Assembly: GCA_905116865.2 (NCBI GenBank) | Contig: CAJHNH020007001.1 | Span: 310,001 to 374,000 of the forward strand | DNA: 64,000 nucleotides | Direction: 5' to 3' | DNA from: Candidula unifasciata | Lineage: Eukaryota; Mollusca; Gastropoda; Stylommatophora; Geomitridae | Part shown: positions 47,401-59,400 of the stretch, piece after piece | How the letters are laid out: each line of letters begins with the position of its first letter | Position numbering within the stretch: position 1 is the first letter of the stretch | Position numbers and translations under genes: made by a program | Notes under the pieces: generated by a model | Told to the model about the DNA's origin: nothing | Database searches by the model: none | Seen by the model: the letters and a program-made list of their open reading frames with translations, nothing else

Positions 47401-50400
47401 AGCTAGGTTGAAATTTCTGCTCCTTTTTTCCCTAACACATCCTATTTCAACAAAACCCAAATTAGCCATCTATTACAACATGATTGTTACGGGACAGTAG
47501 GCCAATTCATTTCTTTTTCTTTCTAAATTAGGGCCACAAGGAGACAAGAAGCAATATTAAAAGCAAATTATATATTTTCTAATAATTTTGAAGTTAATTT
47601 GCAAACGTAAATCTGACTTACAGAGGGAACTTGAGGGTAGACTCCGCCTTGTTGATACTGAAAGAAAAATTTACATGTTTTTATAAACTTTCATTACGAC
47701 AAATTTGCTGTTACCTTAAATCCTCAGGATCATGACCCTCCATCCTGCACACCATCCTAAAAGTGGCAAACATTGGCAGTAAAGACAGTTTCTTAAATAT
47801 GGTGGCCATTACTCCTATGTTATATGGCAACTCAATTTCTCCTTGGGGGTTGTTGGATTCTTTGATGATGAAACTTCCTACCAATATGGTGTGTATAGTC
47901 AGTTTAGTTTTTTTCATTGTTGTGGCTTCTGAAACTAGTTAGCCGTTGCATTTTGCTTCATACCTAGACTGAAATATTATAGTTCCATTGCCCAGCTACT
48001 AAGCTGAGTGCATGGTGCAACACTATGAGCTGAAGATTTCATTTGGAATGCTTTTCTACTGTGCCCAGCATAGTTTGTGTTGAAATTCATAAAATGGCGA
48101 GTGGTCTGTTACTGTGGTGTCTCATGCAATTAATTATGTGTGCAACTACTGATCTGTTGTCATTGTTGCTTCCAGCAATGAACAGCATTTCTAGTGACGG
48201 CTGCTTTATGCGTTTAATGTGAAGGCTGTTGGATTTGCTTAGACTCCTATAACAATTTTTTGTTTATTTTTTATTTTTTTTACATGGGACAAGGATGGAC
48301 GTTGTGCATAGTTTTTGTTGGCCCAGGAGCAGAGCAACTATGGGGTGACTGGTTTGCTATAAAAGTGGAACTGCATTTACCCAGTTACCTGATCATGTAT
48401 TGATCTTCACTTATCTGGGGTAACTGGTTTTGCTAGCTGGAATTTCCTGAAATTGACAGATATTTACACTAACAATAATGTGTCACTATTAGCTGTGTGC
48501 TAACATACAAACAGAAATGTGACTTACAGATGGGGCTGGAGGATTCACTCCACCTGCAGGATACTGAAAGTAAACAACAAGATATTGATAACACAATGAC
48601 AAACATTTGCTGCTGCAAAAGTCTAAATTTTTAGTTTCCCCTGGTGATTTCGGTAGTGATCTGATGAAGTCATTTACTTCATATCTTCTTCTTCTTCTGC
48701 ACCTTTCAGCAGTAAAAATCCAGTTTCAGCAAACCCTTAATCTGTAGCCTTTTATGACATGCTTGTTAAGGCCAAGTCCACACTCTTAAGCCCAGCATGT
48801 TCAACAAATCAAAATCATATAACATTTAACAATTCTCATTTTAAATTAATTGTCACATACTGTTAATAAAATAAATTACAGTATATTTCTCATGACACTA
48901 AAAGCATTACAGAAAGAAATACATAAAAAAGAATTGTGGGTTCCAGGGCCCTATTATAGGGAAAACAAGAATAGACCCACTGCCTACCCAAAGGCATCTC
49001 ATAAGAGTCAACTAATTGAGAGCTTTCTTCGAAGTCGGAATGCATCTGCCTGAGAGGCAGGAAACCAACAGTATGCATACGAAGGAGTCAGATCTGTAAA
49101 ACGGATGGACACGCAACACTAAGGTTCTGGAACAGAACTGCAGTCCAAAAGTAAATGAACAACCAGAACTTTCTGCCGGAGTTTACTGCTGGTGAACGAG
49201 AAAAAGAAGAAGAAGAAGAATATTATATTTATTTCTTCTTCTTTGCCTTCACTAGCCATCCATTCCGGCAGAAAAAGTTGTTGTTGTTTATCCACTTCTA
49301 TTGCAGAACCGGAGTTTTGTGTGCACATCCATTTTACAAATCTGGTTTATTTGCATGCACACTGTTGGCTCTCAGGCACAAGCATTCCAACTTTGAATGA
49401 AACCCCCAATTACTTAACTCTTATGACATGCTTGTTAGGGAGGCAGTGTGTATTATTTTTTACAATGGGGCCCCAGAACCCACACAGAGGATTATATATA
49501 TATCTGATAAGGGGGAGCCGCGTTACTGCAGTCGATAGGAGACTCACTTTCAAATCCAGCTGCGAATCACTGCTGCCCACAGCCGGTGTTTGAAACTGGG
49601 GGTTCCTAGGTTCACCCAGCCTATAGGTAATGGGTACCAGGGTTAACACTCTGGGGTAAATGGAGGAACGTCGCTGTAGCTACGGAGGTGTGCAGATGGC
49701 AACACAGGTGGACAGTTTCTTACCAGCTGTCCACATTAGTGGAAAAGGACTTACGGTTTATAACTGTCTGCAATGACGCTGGTCAACATCTCCTGACTTT
49801 ACCTTTACCTTTTTATACCTGAAGACTGACACCTCCAGCCCGTCCTCATTCACATCATAAAGAGCTATTCAGATTTCACTGTAAATTTTTCTAGACCAAT
49901 ATTCATTGTAGATTTGTCAGTTTCCTTCTTTACCACATTCGTCTCTCACATAAATTCTTCATTTTCTAAAAATTATCCAGCACAAAGTTTTAGAATGTTG
50001 AATTAGGAATCAACATCACAGCACTCAGGACACCCCCATAAGTGCTCCATCCCCATGCTCAGCGGCAAGCGAAGATTTAAAATTCTGATGGTACCAGTAA
50101 CTCTCTGATTGTTTATCCGTCTCCCTTTTCCCCTGAGTGTTGAGTGTCAGCCAGATCCCCTTGTAACTTCTCGCAGTGCCGTTTTCCTCAGACCCTAATT
50201 ATCTATCTGTTCCTCGACACTGTTCACTCATTCCCAAAGGGCTCTCACAACATCGAGCTTGTCATACATCAATTCACCATCAAGTGGTGCAGAACTGGCC
50301 AGTCTATCTGCCTACTCATTTCCCAACACACCGTCATGCCCTGGAGAAAATATCCAAAGGATGCTATCTACGCAGGATCACATTTTTAAGAGACTAAGTC

Positions 50401-53400
50401 AACCCAGAGATGCCAGAACAAAATAATTCTGCATCTGAATGGTACTGCACACATACCACTGTCTTATCAAGGAAGCACACTAACTTCTCTGGCACCATAG
50501 CTCCTATTAACTTTATACTAACGTACAAACAGAATTGCAACTTACAGAAGGGGCTGGAGGATTGACTCCACCTGCTGGATTCTAAAAGTAAACAAACAAG
50601 ACTGATTACCAAATGAAAAACATCTGCAGCTGCAAATTACCCAGTTTTAAATATCACATATGTCTCAACCCAAAGTGTTGAAGTGCTTTACAGAACCTGT
50701 GTTGTTTGTGTTGTTATATGCACGTGAGTCATGGACAATAAGCAAAAAAGTGGGAAAATGCTTACTGACAACAGAAATATGGTTAATGTGTATAATTTAA
50801 TGAATATCATGAAGTGACAGAAAAAAAATGAGGCATTTGTCTTTGGGTCAGGTTGAAACTGTAAAGCAATTAACTGATATCATTAATGCTGTATGGATTA
50901 GGTTAGGGGATAATGTCAAAATCTGACACTACACGATTGCCTGACTAAGGAGTTAGGCCCGCTGAAGCACACCTAAGTCGCCTTCGAGGTAAAGACAGAA
51001 GATACTATAACCAACTCCTTGTGGGAACAATCAGCAGAGGTACCTTGGAGTGGCTGCTGCATTGAAGGACTGAACTCTCATGAGGATGCCCAATGTACAA
51101 AGACGTTGATTGTGATAACATAACATAACTTAGTAAGTTTCAGTTAAGCTGAGCTAAGTAAAAATTTTTACCCCAGTAATGCCAAAAAAAAAAGGTGCCA
51201 TGACCTCGGTGGAATTCCATCACAAAATCTTCAAATAAACAACAATCTGCACAGTGAACAACAATTAGCACTGCCTATAGCATTAACTATGCGTCTTAGA
51301 AACAGGTCACCACAGACAAGTCGGAAAAGTGACATTTAGGGGGAATTTGACCCAACCAGAAGTGTAGTTTAGTGGCTTCTTGGGGTGAAAGGGTTAAGAA
51401 CCAACATCACAGTACTCGGGACATTCCCATAAGTGCTTTATCCTCATCTTTAGCAGCCAGTGTAGAGTTCCAATTCCAATGTTACCAGTAGTAGTCTGAT
51501 TGTTTGTCCGTCTTGCTCTTCCTTGAGTGTTGGCTAGATCATCTGGTATTTTCCCCACTGTGAATGTATTTCAAACCGTGGCAAAGCATGTTTTATGTTT
51601 TACTTACCTCAGAGCCTGGGAAGGAAATTCTGTTGATTGTAAAGTCTCCTTCGATGAAAAGATTGCGTGCAGCCTCTTTTTCAATACAGTATTTGAAGTC
51701 ACAGAAATGTTGCTTGTTAACATAGATCTGGATAAATAAACAGATGCCATTAAACAGCTTTTCACATAGATAATTGTATTAATGACTATAAAACAGTATG
51801 GTTAGTTAATAAAAATCTGCCTCAAAAGGAATTCAAACCATAACCATCAGCCTGAGAGGCAAGCAAACATGAAAATCGAATAGCTAAATTTTATTATCAT
51901 TTTTATCCATCTTTTACATTAGGTTTCCAGTCTTGTTGATAACTTTCCATCTTTCCATATGATACCGTTATATGGTGCTATATGGGGATCATAGAACCAA
52001 ACTTCTCCAAAGCACAAAGCCTGGTCAGTATTGTATATATGTATTGTATATGTAGCATGAAGTGCTCCTGTCAGTGATAGATTATTGTCTTGGAAAGCTT
52101 ACCGTATCAAAGAGTCAGCTGACAAAACTTGAATGATACAGAATAAAGCTGTGTGGGTATTTCTGGGATGTACAATAGTACGAATGCAATATATAATTGC
52201 ACTGGTACTAATGCAGATAGGATCATAGTTCTGCTGGCAAAGTCATAATCTCATAGTAGATGCAGATAAGAATCAGGGGATCTGGCCGACGCTCAACACT
52301 CAAAGAAAGGGTAAAGTAGATATACAATCAGACAGTTACTGGCACCATCAAAATTGGAACTCTTTGACTGCTGCTGAGGATGAGGAGGGAGTGCTTATGG
52401 GGGTGTCAACATTCAACATACGTAGCATGACTCCTCTCTCAGCCTGCCTTGTTTACTTCAAAGGAAAGGTAACACTAATACCCTTTCCTCCCAGACCTGT
52501 GATAACCAATGTTAAGAGCTTGATCTGCCCTGCTTTAAGTTTTTAGGTTGCATTTTATCACTATAGGAAAAGTGCTCTCTCAAATGCATTCCTCTGCCCA
52601 AAGTCATAGTTCTAAATTACAGTTTAAACACATAGTTAAGTTTACACACCTGGAATGCATCATTTCTGAAAACAAACTTCACTTCATAATTTTCCCCCCT
52701 CCTGAAAGGAAAGCCACCGAATCTGTCTTCAGTTCCCCAGCGGTTACGAAAGTGATTCCTGACCACCACACAGTCATCTAATCTGATGTCAAAGGTCAAT
52801 GGTGTATCATAACTGAGATCATTCCCCCTGCACAGACTGAAAGTAACTCTGTGGATTAGAGAAACATTCCTTACATAAAATATTTTTTTTTTAAATTAAC
52901 AAAATAAAATACCCAAAACGATCATTACCACGTTAAGGACAGACCAGAGCAAGTCAATATTCTATGTCTCAGAATAGGGTATTATTGACTTCGCAGCCAC
53001 ATACAAACATAATTTAGGATTGGTGAATCAGTCATGTGCACATGTTGAATGGTCCTTCAAACAACAGATTACATACTTTAAGGCTGTTCTAAATAAACAT
53101 ACCAAGGCAAAACTTATAGCCAAGACAAACATCAGTGGATGCCAAACTTTATGCATCACATATTGAATAAAAAAAGACAGTGAAGTTCATACTAGAGACA
53201 ACATGACAGATAAAGATAATCTATTTTAAGTGATGAAAGAAGAAGAAGACAAAATGACACTAATAATTGTAGAACCATTTGCTATATGTGAGGTGAAAAA
53301 AACAATACATAAGGTAAGATACACAGGAAGACACTATCAGTTACAAAATTTAGTGTTAAAATCATCACTACATGTTTGATTAAATACCAAGCAGAGATTA

Positions 53401-56400
53401 ATAAGATATTCAATAATCAACAAGGCAGACGTGGTCAAGGCGCTTTGGCAACAAGCAACAGAATCAGTAGAGAAACAAGATTATTATGGTCTGGAGAGAA
53501 TGAGGCTCCCAGGTGTAACCAGAGGGTGTGGCCGGCTCACTACACTCAGAGGAAAGGTAAGACAGACACATAATCAGATTGTGACCGGTACCGTCAGTAT
53601 GGAACTCAGCACTGCCCGCTAAAGATGAGGAGGGATGCACAGATGGGAATGCCCCGAGTGCTGTGATGTCAATCCTTGACTCAACTGAACTGAAATAATC
53701 ATCATCACCATCACATTTTGCTGTTATATGTCATACAGGGCTAGCAGTCTCGCACTCTATTCAGTTCTATACTGTGCAATCCTCTCAATATCAGGTATGA
53801 AATCCAGTCCAGTCCACTTGGCCTCTCTCAACAGCATTCATCTCAGGGTTTCTCTTGGACATCTCTCATTTCTTCAGTCTATTTCTGTCCCATTTCAGTG
53901 CCTGTTTGGTGATTCTCTGTCCATTTCTCCTTATCATGTGCCCAATATATGGACATCTGCTTTGACTAATAATTGATGATACCAGCAGTTGTCCAGACAT
54001 TTCTCTTATGTCTTCCCCTGTCTTGAATTCACCCCTTTTATCATTCAACAATTTCATCAGGCATTTGCTTTCAAATGCCTTAAAGAGAACCACCAGCATA
54101 AGGCACTAGGTGTTACAAAAGAAAAGCATATAATTTAAGGAGAGCTACTAAGATAAGGTCAGCTCTATGGCTAAGTCGATGCGAACGCTTCGTAATGCCG
54201 GGGTGCCGGGTTCGATCCCAGGTGCAGGCCATGCGCCTTGCGTTGGTTTCGACAGTGGTATCAGAGAGCTGACTGTCCAATACGAAATGGCAAACTACTG
54301 GACGTAATTTGCCATGAGAAACCACACAATAGCCAGGGGCTGCTGTGGTTGGTTCTGCAACGTCCTGTAAAGGATACGCAACTAACCTTGGTTCTTAATT
54401 TATAACGTACTCCAAACACGAAATCCCCGTGGGAAATCCACAGCTGACCTGACAGTCCATTATTTCAAGGGGTGGAAGTGTGCTGTTGTGTGGTGCTTTT
54501 TTTGAGTGTTAATCTAGTGTCTTCTAATGCTAACGCTAACCCTAAGCCTAAACTTGGCTGTAGATAAATCGCGAGAAACTACAACCTGAACACCCTAGAA
54601 TTTATTGGGAATGTCTCCCGTGACGTTGTCGTGACGTCAGGGGTAAGTTATAAATTACCCTAACCTTAACTAAGATGAGACACTAAGAGTTATGAAATAA
54701 AAGCGTATCTTATTATTCTTCTTTGAGTTCACTGGCTGTAAACTCAAATGGAAAGTTCTGTTTGATCGCCCACCTCTGGATTTTAGTCTTGTTCCAGAGC
54801 ATGTGTGTTGCTTGGACATCCTTTCTACCAATATTACTTATTTGTATGCAGACTGTTGGTTCCTTGCCCTCTGGCAGATGCACTCCAATTGCAAAGGAAG
54901 CTCCTAATTAGTCAACTCCTATGTCATGCTTGTTGGGGAGGCAGTGAGTCTGTTCTTGTTTTCACACAATAGAAACCCAGAACCCATATGGGGAATAAAA
55001 GCATATTATTTAAGGAGGCATTGAGGATAAGATAAATAAAAAAGAGACAAGTGAAATATTTTGGCCACATTAAAAGACATAACAGTATTGTAAAGATTAT
55101 CCTAGAGGGAAAGGTTCAAGGTAGGTGTGCAAAAGGCAGACAGCATTACAAGTGGGAGGATAACATCAAGAGATGGACGAACAGCAGTATGAGTGAGTGT
55201 ACATCAAGGGCAAGAGACAGGGCTTGTTGGAGATCCATTGCAGCCAACCTTCATTGTGGAGACGGCACCTGATTGATTGATTGATGAGGATAAGACACCG
55301 AAAGTTACAAAAGAGAAGTACAGCATTTAAATAGAGCTAGTTGGATAAGACTCCGTGGCTTAGGCGTTAGGAACAGGCTTTGTTATGCCGGGTGCCAGGT
55401 TCGATCCCAGCTGCGAGCCTTGCGCCTTGAATTGGTTTCGACAGTGGTATCAAGAAGCCAACCGTCCAGAAAGCAATGACTGCTGGACGTAAACTTGTCT
55501 AGTAAAACCACACCAGCCAAAAAATGCTGGGGTTGGTTCTGCAAGGATATGCAGTTGGATAAGACATTAACAGTTCTTAAAGAAAAGCATATAACTGAAG
55601 GAAACACTAGGATGAGAGGCTGGTGGTTAAAAAAAAAAAGCATTTCTTTTAAACAGAACCACTAGGATAAGAAATAGGAGTTGAGTTGATTTGAGACAAG
55701 AATTGACATCACATCACTCAGGGCATTTCCATGCATGCCCTGTCCTTATCTTCAGCAGCCAACACAGAGTTCCAATAAGAAATAGGAGTATTGAAAGAAA
55801 ATCATATCATTTGCTGTTATGGACGTTATTATACGTTTGCCCCATAAACTGCTAAGGGTGTATTTCTGCATCTTCCATTTTGTGTGCCCTTGCTACCATG
55901 GACGTAGAAAGACGATTTCTATTTTCCTTACAGACTGCTAAGGACTGTAATTCTTGGGGGTGAAATGGCAATAAACATTACGCAAAGTCGGATTCAAGTG
56001 ACCCACTTACATATGATTAAAATGCTTGTCATGTGCATTTAGGTGTATTTAGTTATGCTCTGATTTATCTTATTACTTTGTTTAGCATAGAACCGTGGTC
56101 GATGAACTGTGCATTTTTTGCCCAAAAGTATATTTCTGGTTTTGCATTAGTCTACATTTTTGTATATTTAAAGAAGCAAGAAAACTGTTTAATTAAAGTT
56201 GATGAATAATTACTGGAATTTCCTTTAAGAAGTAATAGCAAAGATCACTTTGAAATTTCTGAGTTATAAGTTCACTTATTCCCCCCCCCCCCCCCTTTTT
56301 TTTTCCATGGATGTGTTGTTCTGGCTGTGAGAAATACCATCTAACTCAGCCATCAACATTGACTGGATTTTAAATGGATTCCCAATGATCAACAAGAGGA

Positions 56401-59400
56401 TATGGCCATATCCTGACATGACTGACGACTGAAATGAATTTGCTTCTATACTATACAACAAACAATGCCTGTGACTGTCTATCACAATGTACAACATTCG
56501 TCATGTGCCTTGCCAACTGGTATAGGTGATCATGCCACTCCACAATCTGAGATCTACAACTGTGGGTATCTATTCGTGTGCTGACACCAATCAATGCCAT
56601 GACAAGTGACTGTCAAGAATCTTCTTGTGGTGTCTTCTGCTGTCTCTGTGTCCAAAAATCTTTCCAGTGGTTACAACATGTTCTAGTTTCCCAATTGTCA
56701 TACATGACCCACAAAATTATCTGTCTCTTTCTGATATTTATGACAAGTTGTGTTTGAGCCCTCACTGCTTTTAGAACATCTACAGGCTATTATAGAATAG
56801 GGGCTTTTGAGCTGAAATGCTATAGAAAGATTCTCAGAATATCTTGGACAAAGAAGATGAGAAATATTGACATCCTAAAAGATTTGAACATCAAGGAAGA
56901 TTGGCTAATAAACAGCATCCTTTCTCGAAAACTGAAATATTTTGGTCATATCAGGCGCCACAACGGATTGGAAAAAAATTATAGCAGAAGGCATGGTACC
57001 AGGAAGGAGGGGCAGGGGCCGACCGACACAAAGATGGGCAGAGGATATCAGTGACTCCTTGAGTGTGAAAGTGCATGAGGCCAGAGAACTGGCGAGAGAC
57101 CGAGTTTCTTTCAGGCAGGCTGTGTGAGAGCAATGTTCTGCAAAGGACCTCCTACATGATGATGACAGGCTATTGTTGTGCCTGCTCCATGAAATTTCTA
57201 CTATGTATATGGCAGGGGTGGAGACAACGATGAAGTAGACTTAGCAGATGATGCATTTTTCTTTCACTGTCACTAGTGAAGCTGGGCAATTAAATATATT
57301 ATCTAGTCTTTATTGTCTCTAAATGCAAGGTTTCTTAGCATCACAAGTGTGTCTGATGTCAGCACTCGGGCCAAAAACCTACCTCCCTAGGGTAAATATT
57401 TTAATGTGTACAGAATATAGCCAGCACCGCTGTTGCATCTTACCTTTCAAGGATAGAAAAGTATTCAGCAGAGGAGTGAGGATCAGTGGAGAACTTGTTT
57501 AGTACAGTGGTAATGATGGCTGCGGAGTATGTAGCAGTGAAAGGGTTAAAGAGAATGTTTAGGATAAGATGCTAATAATAAAGACAAAAAGATACCTTTT
57601 GGCATCGTGCCTAATGGTTCCCTCCACAACAATTTCCTTACCATCTGACGGTGCAAAGGGAAGAGGTACGAGGTGTGGAGTAGAGGGCTGTGAACAAATT
57701 ACCATGACTGTGTTGCAACATTTTATAGACAATCATGATAATGTGCACACAGTGTATGTGTATGTTAGTTAGTTAATCAACTGATCATCTTCATTGCAAA
57801 TTAGAGTGCTCGGATCTCATCTTCAGTATCTCACTCAGTGTTTGGCAACTTATAAAACCAGTTATTTGTTGGTTTACTATTTTCTTTAGCTACATTCATG
57901 TCTAATAACATCTGTTGAAATGAAGTTTAATGTAGAATTGTCAAGGTTGCCTTCTTCAGAGCATTATGAATACTGGCCTGGTCCATTGATTAGACACATC
58001 TGATTTTCCTGTGTCTATTGTAGTCCTGCCACAAGCCAGTCCTCTTATTCATTCCATCTTATCCAAGGGTGCCCTGGCATGCACACCCACATGTGCATAC
58101 ACACACACGCTTGTGCGCACACACACACACACACACATACGCACACACACAAACAAACAAAATGAAAGTGATTCCTGTAAGATGAGATTTTCTCAAAACT
58201 CCGACGATTGTCTTTGAACTCATTTTGTATCGATCTTCTTTAGCAGATCATGGAATCAGTGGGGGGGGGGGGGGGGGGTATGTGTCCCTAGCAAGGTCAT
58301 TACTTTTGTTACTACCTTCACTTCAATAGTCATATTGCTGGTAGTCGAGAAAAAGCACCACTATCTTCCTTTACAAATCTTTCTCCAACCACAACACTTA
58401 AAGCCATGCCATGTGGTGTTGTTAGTCATGTATATCCAAAACCTTCTGTCTCATGCACTTTCAATCAACTCTGACACAGATGATCTTCCTTAACATGATG
58501 TCAGAATGTCCAGCATCTATTCCCTTGGTCTCCGTCTGCCTCTCCTCCTCAACTTTCTTACTGCCATGATGTACTCCAGGTTTCTCCTTCTTATCACATG
58601 ACCAAAGATTGTCTCTTTCTGATGTGGACAATCAATTCTCTTTGTGAGTCAGCTTCTTTCAAGACGTTTTCATTACTCTTTTTGTCTGCTTACCTCCGCA
58701 GCTACCAAAAAAAGTGTTAATTAATTTACTAACTGTCCATGATTCACTTCCTTATAATATTATAGGATTTATATAACTTTTAACAATTTTCTTTCTCATC
58801 TCAGTTGACAAAGAAAGATTGCATAAAATATTCTTAATTTTGTCAAATCCTGCCTTTGCTTGTGCTATTTGCCATTTGACTTCCTTAATGCAACTTCCAT
58901 ATGATGTTATCAGGGCACCTAAGTACTTAAACATATCAACATGCTTAAGGTTTGTTCCATTTACTTTGATGCTGCATTTTGGAGGGTGTTTTCTTTGCAA
59001 TTACCATTTCTTCTTTTTGATTGTAAATAATAATAATCTAGTCACCATTTACAGAGTGAATCAAATAATCACCAGTGTGATACAATGAATCTCTTAATTA
59101 CCACTAATACCAGTATTCTGCGTGGCATAGTGGCTAGACCCGGAAGGTCATGGGTTCGCTCCCTGGAGGAGCCGGACTTTTAAAAAAAAATAACTTTGGC
59201 TCCCAGGTTGACTCAGCCTTGAGTGAGTACCAGGTGCAGTCCTTGGAAGTAAAGGTGGCGGGCGTGATGCTGACCATATCACCTATCTTGAGCCGTTGGT
59301 CTAAAAAATATAGGTCTAGCCCTATATACCCAATACATCTGAAAGGCATGGAAAAGGGCCCTTCACTTTTACTTACCAGTGAATCCAGTAATAATTTTTG

